Below are positions 51,031 to 59,039 of a DNA stretch of 60,922 nucleotides, piece after piece. The notes beneath the pieces are model-generated. The model was not told where the DNA came from, did no database searches, and saw only the letters and a list, made by a program, of their open reading frames with translations. The DNA is from a virus, in IMG/VR virus record IMGVR_UViG_3300031521_000065, positions 1-60,922 of that record, one strand, 5' to 3'. Numbering within the stretch: position 1 is the first letter of the stretch; each line of letters begins with the position of its first letter. The position numbers were made by a program, and so were the translations under genes.

Positions 51031-51261
51031 TTATTTTGCTGAATTTTGCCTATTATCTTCAGATTTAATAACCCAGCCAGTTACCCCGTTTGGATATTCA
51101 CATCTTAAAATTTTTCCAGTTGATGGTTCAAAAATCTTGCAGAATTGACATGCTTCAAGGTCGCATGGCATAAAATATTCTTCTTTGTATTCATCTTTAA
51201 AACAATCTCCTGATGTTTTTATTGTTTTCCTAAACGGACAGATATATGTAATTTCACTCAT
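51031..51261 (-). CDS. small cysteine-rich protein
   Basis: 76 residues with six cysteines (ICPF, DCF, PCDLEACQFC, RCEY), probably zinc-binding. AAGGAAAATAAAA precedes the ATG. Function unknown. Confidence 0.58.
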   Translation of the reverse strand: MSEITYICPFRKTIKTSGDCFKDEYKEEYFMPCDLEACQFCKIFEPSTGKILRCEYPNGVTGWVIKSEDNRQNSAK

Positions 51262-51276
51262 TTTTATTTTCCTTTC

Positions 51277-51513
51277 TTATACTATAACAAATTCACTTAA
51301 CAACCAATCAACGGTGTGCTCAACAGCATCATTTTCCATATAAAATATAGAGCCATCTGGACATTTATATGAATATATATCTCCAGCATAATGAATATTT
51401 TCTTCAAAATCATAATCAAAATCTGGCTCTATAATTTCTTGTACCAACATCGGTGCAAGTTCTGATGGTGAAAGTTTTCTAATTTTATTTATATTACGCA
51501 TATTAATGTTCAT
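51277..51513 (-). CDS. small acidic protein
   Basis: 78 residues, mixed fold, no motif recognised. Its ATG lies inside the last codons of the upstream microgene (11-nt overlap). Confidence 0.55.
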   Translation of the reverse strand: MNINMRNINKIRKLSPSELAPMLVQEIIEPDFDYDFEENIHYAGDIYSYKCPDGSIFYMENDAVEHTVDWLLSEFVIV

Positions 51514-51658
51514 CCTCTATATCTTCTTCTAATTTTATTTGTAAAATTTCTGTATAATATTTATCAGCGATATTTAATATTTTACTTTGTAAAACAATTG
51601 TTTCTCCATAATTTAATTGCTCTAATTCTTCTTTAGATAAGTAATAAGTTTTTCTCAT
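51503..51658 (-). CDS. small hypothetical protein
   Basis: 51 residues (MRKTYYLSKEELEQLNYGET...), acidic and helical. Start overlaps the previous stop (ATGA). Filled gap between two called genes; good operon spacing supports it. Confidence 0.55.
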   Translation of the reverse strand: MRKTYYLSKEELEQLNYGETIVLQSKILNIADKYYTEILQIKLEEDIEDEH

Positions 51659-51843
51659 TTTGCTACCTCTTTAATATATAAACTTTCCACCCTTCTTCTC
51701 ACTTCATCTTCTTCGGTAACAACAACACGCTCTGTTTGTAGAAACTCAAGTATATCAGCATAACTTTTAAAATTTGCTTTATCGTAAATTTCTCTTGCTT
51801 TAGCTTCGTTGTTTAACGTGTTGAGATAAGTTCCATTATCCAT
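51655..51843 (-). CDS. small hypothetical protein
   Basis: 62 residues, helical and charged (EVRRRVESLYIKEVAK end). AGGAGAGAAAC precedes the ATG. No family recognised. Confidence 0.52.
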   Translation of the reverse strand: MDNGTYLNTLNNEAKAREIYDKANFKSYADILEFLQTERVVVTEEDEVRRRVESLYIKEVAK

Positions 51844-51860
51844 TTTGTTTCTCTCCTTTT

Positions 51861-52220
51861 TTAAATTTCAATTTTCATTTCCCACTCATACCCACAATCA
51901 TTACATTTAAAAATAATACTCGTATTATCTGTTGACCAATCCCAGTTTCCCCAACTTGCCCAAGTTTTACAATTCGGACATTTTGAGATAGAGTGATTTT
52001 CTATATACTCATTAAATGTATCTGGTGCTTCTATAAATTCATCTCCAGCACCCAGTGAGTTTGTTTCACAAAATGTGCACATATAGTAACTAAAAAACTC
52101 TCCACCATCTTTACCCTTGCAGTTATATACTTCGTGTCCAACTGGAATTGTTCTACCACAACTTTCACACTTATGTGGCTTGCGTGATTTTTTAATTGTT
52201 CTGATTTCAAAAAATTCCAT
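51861..52220 (-). CDS. double zinc-ribbon protein
   Basis: 119 residues with two ribbons: HKCESCGRTIPVGHE with CTFCETN (residues 16-53) and CPNC with CNDC (about 80-112). Residues WASWGNWDW lie between. Could be an RNA/DNA-binding adaptor. Its start overlaps the stop of the P-loop gene. Confidence 0.65.
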   Translation of the reverse strand: MEFFEIRTIKKSRKPHKCESCGRTIPVGHEVYNCKGKDGGEFFSYYMCTFCETNSLGAGDEFIEAPDTFNEYIENHSISKCPNCKTWASWGNWDWSTDNTSIIFKCNDCGYEWEMKIEI

Positions 52221-52531
52221 TATAGTTTCCTGCCTAATTCTTTAATTTTACAAGATGTTGTCACAATAGCAATATCTGCATTAAATATATAATGTAATAC
52301 ATCATCTAATTCATCAATAATAATACTTTTAGGATAATTGCCATATATAGTTGACATATATTGCTGAATAGTGATTACTTCTACATTTGAATATCCCATA
52401 CGATATGCTTCATTATCTAAATATGATTTTCTCTTTAAATCCGAAACAATGATTGTACTATTTGTAATCCAAGCATACGCAATACAGTTTGTTGATTTTC
52501 CAGAACCACGACTGCCATGTATAATTTTCAT
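52220..52531 (-). CDS. small P-loop NTPase
   Basis: 103 residues from the ATG of MKIIHGSRGSGKSTNC, with GGGAG upstream. Walker A GSRGSGKST at 6-14 and a Walker-B-like SIIIDELDD are visible, and the C-terminal IAIVTTSCK resembles sensor strands. It is a minimal ATPase fold; function unknown. Confidence 0.72.
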   Translation of the reverse strand: MKIIHGSRGSGKSTNCIAYAWITNSTIIVSDLKRKSYLDNEAYRMGYSNVEVITIQQYMSTIYGNYPKSIIIDELDDVLHYIFNADIAIVTTSCKIKELGRKL

Positions 52532-52532
52532 T

Positions 52533-52886
52533 TTACTCTCCCATCTTTGCAAGTTTATTTAACTTACTAGTTTTTTGTGTAATACCTTGACTTTCTTTCT
52601 CTAATCTATCTAATACCCACTCAACCCTACCGTTATATGCCTCGCAAGCAACTTCGTAACTGGTTGTATAAAATACCATTAATTGATATGAAATGCCAAT
52701 CCAATGATTTAAATATTTGTCTTCAATAAATCTAGTAGGCACATGTTCGCTAACAAACAAACTTACATCAATCCAAATTTCATTTGTAAATCTTGCATCG
52801 TGTTTAATAGTATCATATTCATTAAACGTTACATCAATGTCATCACGATATTCATAAAATCCAATTGCATATAATTTATCTTCCAT
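52533..52886 (-). CDS. hypothetical protein
   Basis: 117 residues from MEDKLYAIGFYEYRDDIDVT, with GGGAG 8 nt upstream. Acidic, mixed fold. Ends 2 nt before the P-loop gene start. No family recognised. Confidence 0.55.
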   Translation of the reverse strand: MEDKLYAIGFYEYRDDIDVTFNEYDTIKHDARFTNEIWIDVSLFVSEHVPTRFIEDKYLNHWIGISYQLMVFYTTSYEVACEAYNGRVEWVLDRLEKESQGITQKTSKLNKLAKMGE

Positions 52887-53181
52887 TGTCTTTTCTCCCA
52901 TCTAACCAACTTACTATAAGTGTTGGCAAGATATAAAGTTTTTTAATAAAATATGTAATTCCCCAAATTAACAAAAAAATTGGATATGTTGGAATAATAA
53001 TTATCGCTAAAAATGGTTCATCTATATACTCTAAACTACCCCAAAATGTTTCTGATGTTGTATGATTTTGCCTATACCAATTTTTGTACTCATGTTCTAT
53101 TTTATAATAATAATAAGTTACATATCCAACAGATGTTAATAAGCCGCCTATTAGATATAGAATAATATATAACCAAATCAT
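52876..53181 (-). CDS. membrane protein
   Basis: 101 residues with hydrophobic helices at about 1-25 and 58-90 separated by a polar loop. A tail lysine/arginine cluster suggests the C-terminus is cytoplasmic. Overlaps the next gene by 11 nt. Function unknown. Confidence 0.6.
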   Translation of the reverse strand: MIWLYIILYLIGGLLTSVGYVTYYYYKIEHEYKNWYRQNHTTSETFWGSLEYIDEPFLAIIIIPTYPIFLLIWGITYFIKKLYILPTLIVSWLDGRKDNGR

Positions 53182-53378
53182 TTATAACACCTCATATTCC
53201 ACGCATTGGTTGCTTGTTCTATCGTAGCATAGCACCCAGTGTTTGCTCCACAATCTTCACAACCTACAGAACATTCTAACTCGTCTTTTTGCCACTCTAT
53301 AATTTCAATAGTAATATCATGTTTGCCACAGAACGGACAATAATCTACATTTTCCGCTTTTATACATCTCAAACTCAT
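53178..53378 (-). CDS. Lar-like restriction alleviation protein
   Basis: 66 residues. YCPFCGKHD, then CSVGCEDCGANTG and the tail ATIEQATNAWNMR match the Lar zinc-ribbon pattern (CPxCG...CxxCG...A...WN). Lar relatives reduce type I restriction of phage DNA. One of four Lar-like ribbons in the window. Confidence 0.75.
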   Translation of the reverse strand: MSLRCIKAENVDYCPFCGKHDITIEIIEWQKDELECSVGCEDCGANTGCYATIEQATNAWNMRCYK

Positions 53379-53379
53379 T

Positions 53380-53559
53380 TTAATCTTCCTTTCTGTCCTT
53401 AAACCAATATTCTATATTTCTGCGTCGCTTATGTACACAATAATCGCAATCTCCACCACGACAATTCCAGTGACAATGCGTGTCCTTTGATTCTATTTCA
53501 AAAAAGGTAAATAACCTATTAAATGCTTGCTCGTAATCTATAACAACTGGTTTTTTCAT
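53380..53559 (-). CDS. small Cys/His-rich protein
   Basis: 59 residues (MKKPVVIDYEQAFNRLFTFF...), with the cluster HCHWNCRGGDCDYCVH, a likely zinc site. Ends 1 nt before the Lar-like gene start. GGGATTAAA precedes the ATG. Not in standard size range but well placed. Confidence 0.55.
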   Translation of the reverse strand: MKKPVVIDYEQAFNRLFTFFEIESKDTHCHWNCRGGDCDYCVHKRRRNIEYWFKDRKED

Positions 53560-53560
53560 T

Positions 53561-53794
53561 TTAATCCCTTTCTATTCGCAATTCTGGATACTTGTTATAT
53601 ATTATATTCATAATTTCATTGGTAGTAATTAGTTTATTATTCATTTGATTCCAATAATTTGTATCGTTGGAGATATCCATCATTGATTTAAAAAAATCAA
53701 CATTGCTATACAATATTACAAGTAACTCATCCATTGCCTCAAGTACACAAATGTGTCCAAGTGCCTCTAAACCTTTCCATGTATCATTTGTCAT
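53561..53794 (-). CDS. small hypothetical protein
   Basis: 77 residues, helical (LEALGHICVLEAMDELLVIL). AAGGAGAAAC precedes the ATG. No family recognised. Confidence 0.55.
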   Translation of the reverse strand: MTNDTWKGLEALGHICVLEAMDELLVILYSNVDFFKSMMDISNDTNYWNQMNNKLITTNEIMNIIYNKYPELRIERD

Positions 53795-53805
53795 TTGTTT
53801 CTCCT

Positions 53806-54357
53806 TTACTTGTCAACGCTTTTTAAATCAAACGATTTGCATGGAATATTTAAATCACAATATGTTCTATTATTTAAATAACCATCAGGCATATGAAAAT
53901 GTGTGCATACCTTACACCATTCACCATTCCACGACTTGTTTTTTTTACTAAGCATTTCTTCTAACAATGCAATTGACTTAGATTGAGTTTTATTATCTAA
54001 TTGTAAGATATCACACTGTGCTTTCCATTCTTCAATTTCTTTGGCGTGTTTTTCTTTTAATATTTTAATTTCTTCTTGCTTAATTGCAAACCAATCAATT
54101 TTATTAGCGTTAAGTTGTGTTAAGAAATCTTCTCCCTTTTCTTTTTTATGTTTGGGAGATTCTATACATTCATAAAATTCCCATTGTTTAGTTTCGTTAT
54201 TATATTCCTCAATACACTCATTACCATATTGGTCATAATAACTTCTTGCCATAACAGTATAACCATCTTTACCTCTTAATGGTTCGCCCTTAACTTCTTC
54301 TTCCTTCCAGTAGTATGTTCCATCGGCACGAAATGTTTTTACCTTAATCTTTTTCAT
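53806..54357 (-). CDS. coiled-coil protein with C-terminal Cys module
   Basis: 183 residues: a beta-rich N-terminus (VKTFRADGTYYWKEEEVKGE), a coiled coil at about 85-135, and a C-terminal C-x-x-C-x-H-...-YCDLNIPCKSF module. The same module ends the protein at 59469-59789. Probably metal-binding. Function unknown. Confidence 0.6.
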   Translation of the reverse strand: MKKIKVKTFRADGTYYWKEEEVKGEPLRGKDGYTVMARSYYDQYGNECIEEYNNETKQWEFYECIESPKHKKEKGEDFLTQLNANKIDWFAIKQEEIKILKEKHAKEIEEWKAQCDILQLDNKTQSKSIALLEEMLSKKNKSWNGEWCKVCTHFHMPDGYLNNRTYCDLNIPCKSFDLKSVDK

Positions 54358-54358
54358 A

Positions 54359-54628
54359 TTATTTAGCCTTTCTTATAAAACACTTAACTTTTTCTTCAAA
54401 TGTTAGTGTGGGTGTGGCAACTGCAAAACTAGTTGCTCGTAGGTACGCCATCTCGTAGTGCTTATCTCCATGCATTTCTGCACATAAAACCGCTTCAATA
54501 CATTGCGACCAACCACATCCACTTTCCACTCGCAAGGCTTTTGCCCTTTGTGATACTTCAAAATATGATAAACCACTTTCGTTTATTTGTTGTTGAAACA
54601 TATTTATCCACAAACTCCAATCAAACAT
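54359..54628 (-). CDS. hypothetical protein
   Basis: 89 residues, helical (SYFEVSQRAKALRVESGCGW, then SQCIEAVLCAEMHGD). First gene after the promoter at 54656-54684. No family recognised. Confidence 0.58.
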   Translation of the reverse strand: MFDWSLWINMFQQQINESGLSYFEVSQRAKALRVESGCGWSQCIEAVLCAEMHGDKHYEMAYLRATSFAVATPTLTFEEKVKCFIRKAK

Positions 54629-54655
54629 ATTATATCTCCTTTATCTTATATACAT

Positions 54656-54684
54656 ATTATAACACACTTGCGAACACATGTCAA
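54656..54684 (-). promoter_or_regulatory. sigma-A promoter
   Basis: -35 TTGACA (perfect), 17-nt spacer, -10 TATAAT in TGTGT context, leftward. Confidence 0.92.
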
Positions 54685-54690
54685 GGGTTT

Positions 54691-55140
54691 TTATTTAATT
54701 AATTCTGGATTATCGAAAATATTTCCAATTAAAATTGCATCAGTAATTCTATAATATGGGTCTACACCATCACATCTAAAATCTTCATAAAATGATTTTA
54801 AATCTTTAACAACATATACGGGTGTTTGCCATGTGCCACCCACTTTAATCCTTAATATATCTCCGACAAAACATTTATATCTACTTTCGTACGCATCTGC
54901 TTGACCATTATTTGTGGCGTGAGATTTATAAAAATGTTCTCCAGTAAATTGACCAACTGTTTCTGGATATATACAAATAGATTTATAATCTGCATGATAA
55001 CCATATACTTGGTCATAATCTAATGTAATAATCATTTCATATTTGCCAGTTTTTCTGCCATCTATAGTTACTGGAATAAACCCAAAACCATATGCCCACT
55101 TATCGTTATCTTTTCGCCTTGCTCTAAATAGTAATTCCAT
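54691..55140 (-). CDS. YopX-family protein
   Basis: 149 residues. FRARRKDNDKWAYGFGF at the start, ETVGQFTG, VGDILRI and the closing IGNIFDNPELI are hallmarks of YopX-type phage proteins. Function is unknown; they form oligomers. Its paralogue lies directly upstream. The end overlaps the promoter region of the next operon. Confidence 0.85.
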   Translation of the reverse strand: MELLFRARRKDNDKWAYGFGFIPVTIDGRKTGKYEMIITLDYDQVYGYHADYKSICIYPETVGQFTGEHFYKSHATNNGQADAYESRYKCFVGDILRIKVGGTWQTPVYVVKDLKSFYEDFRCDGVDPYYRITDAILIGNIFDNPELIK

Positions 55141-55143
55141 TTT

Positions 55144-55515
55144 TTATTTCCCTTCCATTAGTTCTGGGTTCTCATAAATATTCCCAACAACTTTAATACA
55201 ATCCTTGCTTCGCAAACTTTCAATATCATAATTCCAGTTGTCGTTAAAAATATCGAAGATAGAGGGGATTAACATATGGCACTCTGGGTGAGCAGGATGA
55301 TAGAAACCATCGTGCGTAATAATATCTCCTGTAAACATTGGCGTATCATCGTTATCAAAAAGACCTAGGAACTGTCCAATGGTATCTTGCTGTACTTCGT
55401 GGCTAAAACCTAAATCATCAATAATTACATATTCGTCAAGGATTCTATAATATGCAAGCCCACCATATACCCATACATTTTTATCCGTTCTCTTGGCTCT
55501 AAATTCTACAATCAT
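55144..55515 (-). CDS. YopX-family protein (paralogue)
   Basis: 123 residues. EFRAKRTDKNVWVYGGL, DTIGQFLGLFD, FTGDIIT and VGNIYENPELM match YopX. Arranged in tandem with the 149-residue paralogue (3-nt gap), likely after duplication. Confidence 0.85.
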   Translation of the reverse strand: MIVEFRAKRTDKNVWVYGGLAYYRILDEYVIIDDLGFSHEVQQDTIGQFLGLFDNDDTPMFTGDIITHDGFYHPAHPECHMLIPSIFDIFNDNWNYDIESLRSKDCIKVVGNIYENPELMEGK

Positions 55516-55840
55516 CTTCCTTCTCCACTTCTTCTAATTTAAAATGTGTGCGTGAATATTTTTTATTAATCGCATCATGAATCAATTCTACTAATTCATT
55601 ATTATATTCATCGCTTAATAAATGTTCTTCAAGTTCCTTGCGTGAGTTTGCCCATTCCTTATAACTAAAATTCAAATCTACTTCTATTAGATATTGTGTT
55701 TGTTTTTCGTGTGCTTTTTCTTTCTTTTTATATTCATGATTCATTAACAGGTAAACCATAATATAACTAACGATACCCATGACTATAAAGAACACTCCAA
55801 ATAATAATAACAGTTCTAAAATTCGTATTAATATATCCAT
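55499..55840 (-). CDS. membrane-anchored protein
   Basis: 113 residues: one or two hydrophobic helices at about 3-34, then a charged helical cytoplasmic part. Overlaps the YopX gene by 17 nt. Function unknown. Confidence 0.6.
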   Translation of the reverse strand: MDILIRILELLLLFGVFFIVMGIVSYIMVYLLMNHEYKKKEKAHEKQTQYLIEVDLNFSYKEWANSRKELEEHLLSDEYNNELVELIHDAINKKYSRTHFKLEEVEKEDDCRI

Positions 55841-55872
55841 TACTTTATTTCTCCTTTTTACAACTCCACGCT

Positions 55873-55953
55873 TTAATTACTTCCACATCTATAACCACAA
55901 TAAAACATACCTAGTAAACACATATTAATAATTATTATATCTATTGTTGTCAT
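55873..55953 (-). CDS. 26-residue membrane microprotein
   Basis: MTTIDIIIINMCLLGMFYCG plus six residues: a single membrane helix. The ATG has AAGGAG 9 nt upstream and directly follows the Lar-like gene. A longer ORF in this frame is only the shadow of the Lar-like gene. Confidence 0.5.
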   Translation of the reverse strand: MTTIDIIIINMCLLGMFYCGYRCGSN

Positions 55954-55954
55954 T

Positions 55955-56137
55955 TTAATTTTCTCCTTCTGGTTTATTCCACGCTTCAATAGCTTCTTCT
56001 TTTGTTTCACAATATTCCGATTGATAACCACATTCTTCACACCATAGATAATACCAATCGGTTTGATTTCTACCACTCGACCATATTCCATAATTTTCTT
56101 CACCACATTTTTTACAAGGTTTAATTTTACCATCCAT
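55955..56137 (-). CDS. Lar-like restriction alleviation protein
   Basis: 60 residues from MDGKIKPCKKCGEENYG, with AAGGAG 10 nt upstream. KPCKKCG, then WCEECGYQSEYCETKEEAIE and AWN fit the Lar ribbon with its Ala/Trp-Asn tail. Second Lar-like gene of this operon group. Confidence 0.75.
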   Translation of the reverse strand: MDGKIKPCKKCGEENYGIWSSGRNQTDWYYLWCEECGYQSEYCETKEEAIEAWNKPEGEN

Positions 56138-56357
56138 TTTCTTTATACTCCTTTTCACATCTATCATATATCGCTTCGTTAATTGTTTTCTCTCCTGTTA
56201 ATATATCATAAAGAAAATCTGCATCTTTATTATAAAATGATTTGGCATAAAATTTATCTTCTAATATTTTTCCAACTATAAGACAACTTACACAATCTTG
56301 ATATGCTAAATCATATCCGACTTGAAATACATCTTCTTTTAGTTTTAGTTTATTCAC
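56127..56357 (-). CDS. hypothetical protein, probable GTG start
   Basis: 76 residues from a GTG that overlaps the upstream stop, with GGGG about 8 nt away; an ATG at 56411 would lie far inside the upstream gene. Helical, two cysteines. No family recognised; start uncertain. Confidence 0.52.
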   Translation of the reverse strand: MNKLKLKEDVFQVGYDLAYQDCVSCLIVGKILEDKFYAKSFYNKDADFLYDILTGEKTINEAIYDRCEKEYKENGW

Positions 56358-56649
56358 TATCTCCACCCCATCCCCAACTACATCTATCATCGTTTGGATA
56401 ACTGCGTGCAATATATTCTTCTCGCAAATCCAACTCTATCATTAATTCTTCAATCCAGTCATGTGCTTCATTTACATAATTTCTAGGCAAAGTCCATTCA
56501 CCATGTGTAATCCAATATTCAGTTTCTACTTCAATACGAACCTCAAGATTACATTCTGGATAACTATAAGCGTATGGAAAATCTTCTTTTATTAATTTAA
56601 AACCATGCTTAAGCATTTTTGTATGACCTTCAGTTTCTTTAATATTCAT
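56350..56649 (-). CDS. hypothetical protein
   Basis: 99 residues, acidic. YPECNLEVRIEVETEYWITH is beta-rich, then helical; ends SWGWGGDSE. Overlaps its upstream neighbour by 11 nt. No family recognised. Confidence 0.55.
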   Translation of the reverse strand: MNIKETEGHTKMLKHGFKLIKEDFPYAYSYPECNLEVRIEVETEYWITHGEWTLPRNYVNEAHDWIEELMIELDLREEYIARSYPNDDRCSWGWGGDSE

Positions 56650-56800
56650 TTTTATCCATCACTTTCATTTTATTAATCTCTTGGTGCGATAGTTCAGATT
56701 TCAAATCACGAACCAATTGTTTTAAATGTTTTGTGCTATATGCGTTAGCACACTTCTCACTATAGGTTCGCAACAATCCTGCAACATCTAATTCATTCAT
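56639..56800 (-). CDS. small hypothetical protein
   Basis: 53 residues from MNELDVAGLLRTYSEKCANA. The ATG comes 1 nt after the upstream stop; a longer version starting at 56920 would overlap that gene by 119 nt and is rejected. Helical and basic. Confidence 0.52.
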   Translation of the reverse strand: MNELDVAGLLRTYSEKCANAYSTKHLKQLVRDLKSELSHQEINKMKVMDKNEY

Positions 56801-56801
56801 T

Positions 56802-57080
56802 TTAAAACATCTCGCCATCAATCTTATATAACTCTGGGTATTGTTGTTTAATAAGTCTAATAATTTGTTCAACTTCAAATATACAACTGTCGTAATGTTG
56901 AGCAAAATAAGTTTTTTCAACTTCTGTATTGTATGTATTATGTGTTTGTATGTTTCTACGACTTTTTAAATTTTCAATTTCTTCTTTTAGCGTTTCGGTT
57001 AGTTTATACATTGCTATAACTGTTTCATGATAACTATAAGATTCTACTTGTGATAATGTTGTGTTTATCGTATCGTTCAT
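56802..57080 (-). CDS. hypothetical helical protein
   Basis: 92 residues, heptad-like helices (YSYHETVIAMYKLTETLKEE). The start overlaps the previous stop (TAATG). GAGGAGAA precedes it. No family recognised. Confidence 0.55.
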   Translation of the reverse strand: MNDTINTTLSQVESYSYHETVIAMYKLTETLKEEIENLKSRRNIQTHNTYNTEVEKTYFAQHYDSCIFEVEQIIRLIKQQYPELYKIDGEMF

Positions 57081-57343
57081 TATTTCTCCTCACCCCTCCT
57101 ATTCCATGCTTCTATGGCTTCGGCTTCTGAATCATACCAAAGAGTTTTTTTATCACATCCCCAACATTCAACACGATATTGTTTGTGGTTTGGTTTTATT
57201 ACTATGTATGAAACATATGGTATCAATCCGCACTCGCACTTAATCAGTTCTGTCATTCCGCTACCTCTCGCTTCTTCTTCAATCATTCGTTCTTCGTTTT
57301 CGCATTGTCTTTGCCATTCTTCGTTTATTTCATCTGGTGGCAT
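57080..57343 (-). CDS. Lar-like protein with acidic N-terminal extension
   Basis: 87 residues from MPPDEINEEWQRQCENEERM, whose ATG overlaps the previous stop; AGGAGG is 10 nt upstream. Residues 1-29 are acidic, then CECGLIP, CWGCDKKT and EAEAIEAWNRR give a Lar-like ribbon. An internal ATG at MTELIKCECG has its own GAGGTAGCGGA site, a repeat of the sequence before the first start, so two products are possible. Confidence 0.68.
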   Translation of the reverse strand: MPPDEINEEWQRQCENEERMIEEEARGSGMTELIKCECGLIPYVSYIVIKPNHKQYRVECWGCDKKTLWYDSEAEAIEAWNRRGEEK

Positions 57344-57507
57344 TATTCCGCTACCTCCTCCTTCTCTAATAATTCGCAATATACTCCTGTGCAATCTTCT
57401 CCAATTTCAGAAAGTAATTTATTCAATTCTAACACCATACTTATTGCTTTGCTTAATTTTTCCTCAACATCTTTTAGGTTTTCAAAGTGTATTGTTCCGC
57501 TTGTCAT
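57343..57507 (-). CDS. small helical protein
   Basis: 54 residues (MTSGTIHFENLKDVEEKLSK...), acidic, helical. Starts inside the end of the upstream gene and its TAA overlaps the next ATG, as is usual in this operon. Confidence 0.52.
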   Translation of the reverse strand: MTSGTIHFENLKDVEEKLSKAISMVLELNKLLSEIGEDCTGVYCELLEKEEVAE

Positions 57508-57737
57508 TTTGTAAATTCTCGCTTTCTACTTTCATATGGTGGTATCTTTGCAACCCATTCTTCTAATTCTATTTGATAATTTATTGCTTCTTCAGTATGC
57601 TCGGAATTAAGCCATCTTATTATTCTTGATGCACTCAATTCATCTATGCGTAAATCTGAAACTTCTTTTAAGTTATATAATAAATCTGTTGCAATGTCTT
57701 TATCACTTGCTGTTTTTATCCACTCTTTATTTTTCAT
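57504..57737 (-). CDS. small hypothetical protein
   Basis: 77 residues from MKNKEWIKTASDKDIATDLL, with TAGGTGG 8 nt upstream (an in-frame GTG four codons earlier is less likely). The opening WIKTASDKDIA is common in small phage proteins. Function unknown. Confidence 0.58.
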   Translation of the reverse strand: MKNKEWIKTASDKDIATDLLYNLKEVSDLRIDELSASRIIRWLNSEHTEEAINYQIELEEWVAKIPPYESRKREFTK

Positions 57738-57955
57738 TTTATTGTCCACCTACTTGCGGGCTTTGGTAAATACATTTCTAAGTTCTCTATTTTCTTTTCC
57801 AGTTCTTCTATTCTACAATATAACTCTCCAAATACATGAAACACTTCTGGACTACCAAATATAGGGTCATTGTGATTTCTAAATTTTTCAGACTCATTGC
57901 GTCCTTTAAGCCAACACTCATATCTGTTTTCTATACCACACTTTTCTTTACTCAT
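57734..57955 (-). CDS. small hypothetical protein
   Basis: 73 residues with a short coiled coil (CRIEELEKKIENLEMYL). First gene after the promoter at 57982-58010. No family recognised. Confidence 0.55.
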   Translation of the reverse strand: MSKEKCGIENRYECWLKGRNESEKFRNHNDPIFGSPEVFHVFGELYCRIEELEKKIENLEMYLPKPASRWTIK

Positions 57956-57981
57956 ATCAATCTCCTTTTTATTTATACTTT

Positions 57982-58010
57982 ATTATACCACACAAACTCT
58001 GTGGTGTCAA
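57982..58010 (-). promoter_or_regulatory. sigma-A promoter
   Basis: -35 TTGACA (perfect), 17-nt spacer, -10 TATAAT in TGTGG context, leftward. Confidence 0.94.
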
Positions 58011-58024
58011 GTGTTTTTTTTATT

Positions 58025-58174
58025 TTAATTTTCGTGTGAATCCCATCCACATCTTTCACAATGTCCTGCCATTTCTATGTCATATGAATTATTGCATGGG
58101 TTATTGTAATATGTATATATGGTTAATTTGTGACCGAATAAGTTACAGATTAATCTGTTGATTAATTTTATCAT
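58025..58174 (-). CDS. small zinc-binding protein (DUF1660-like)
   Basis: 49 residues. The start MIKLINRLICNLFGHKLTIY and the final GHCERCGW resemble DUF1660 prophage proteins (cysteine, then LFGHK, then CxxCG). Sits after the HNH gene in a region that would otherwise look empty. Confidence 0.58.
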   Translation of the reverse strand: MIKLINRLICNLFGHKLTIYTYYNNPCNNSYDIEMAGHCERCGWDSHEN

Positions 58175-58180
58175 TTTATT

Positions 58181-58714
58181 TTATACCCCTTTATAATCTT
58201 CATTTACGTTTTCCCAAATGAACTTGCCTGCTGTTTTGAGTTTGCCATTGATACATTTAATAATATTACTACTACAAACACCGATTTCTCTTTCAGCTTG
58301 CTTTGCAGATTTATATATTTTTATGATTTCCCCAGATTTTGTTTTTTGCACAACTGGTTTCGCAAATCTATCTCCAACTCTTTCTGGGAAAGTTCCATAA
58401 TTACTATTGTATTTATAAGAGCACCATTCTAAATTGGGTATACTATTATTAGTTCTTGTTTCATCTTTGTGATTAATACAAGGATAGTTATGGGAATTTG
58501 GTATAAATGCAATTGCTATTAATCTATGTATTTGAAAAGTGCGTTGTTTTTTATCTTTAACTAAACCAACTCGTGGATATCCACAACAAAAGGAAGGAGA
58601 TAAAATTCTATCTGTTTTAACATTATACACTCTACCAAGACTACTAATTTGATACAAACCTTCATAATCTTTTATATTCATCCACGCTTCTTTATTTAAC
58701 TTTCTTTTCTTCAT
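58181..58714 (-). CDS. HNH homing endonuclease with NUMOD4 domain
   Basis: 177 residues. NUMOD4: WMNIKDYEGLYQISSLGRVY at 11-30. HNH core: HRLIAIAFIPN, then NHKDETRTNNSIPNLEW. Residues about 120-165 (KSAKQAEREIGVCSSNIIKC) are a NUMOD1-type DNA-binding repeat. A free-standing homing endonuclease; the intron remnant at 39010-39111 belongs to the same family. Confidence 0.93.
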   Translation of the reverse strand: MKKRKLNKEAWMNIKDYEGLYQISSLGRVYNVKTDRILSPSFCCGYPRVGLVKDKKQRTFQIHRLIAIAFIPNSHNYPCINHKDETRTNNSIPNLEWCSYKYNSNYGTFPERVGDRFAKPVVQKTKSGEIIKIYKSAKQAEREIGVCSSNIIKCINGKLKTAGKFIWENVNEDYKGV

Positions 58715-58968
58715 ATAACTTCCTTTTTTTTTATTTTTCTTTTATACTTTTTGACTGCAAAGATTGAGCATATATATATATAGATACACTCTGCGATATA
58801 AAAATATCTACACCCGTTCTCCCACCACGCTTCGCTCGTTTAACCCTCATTACCTACCCACGCACACCACCGCTTTATTTTAAAATAAATATATACTCTT
58901 ACTATACCTTTAACAAAAGTATATATTTATTTTCCTATAGTTTTATCTATAACTAAATTTAACTAAAC
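58715..58968. repeat. non-coding stretch with 16-bp perfect inverted repeat
   Basis: No gene supported. AAAATAAATATATACT (58882-58897) and its exact complement (58918-58933) are 20 nt apart and could form a cruciform or hairpin. A CGCTTCGCT copy lies at 58828-58836. Confidence 0.55.
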
Positions 58969-59034
58969 TCACCTTACTACAAAAATAATTGCTACGACTA
59001 TCAATACGATAATCAATACAGTTGTCAACGTCAT
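58969..59034 (-). CDS. 21-residue membrane microprotein
   Basis: MTLTTVLIIVLIVVAIIFVV plus Arg: one membrane helix. AGGAGG lies 8 nt before the ATG, one of the strongest ribosome sites in the window, and two other membrane protein genes precede it. Could modulate membrane potential or lysis; unproven. Confidence 0.5.
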   Translation of the reverse strand: MTLTTVLIIVLIVVAIIFVVR

Positions 59035-59039
59035 ATATA

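Noticed and set aside
55873-56133. 86-residue ORF overlapping the Lar-like gene
   Set aside because: The first 60 residues are an out-of-frame shadow; only the last 26 codons have their own ribosome site and were kept.
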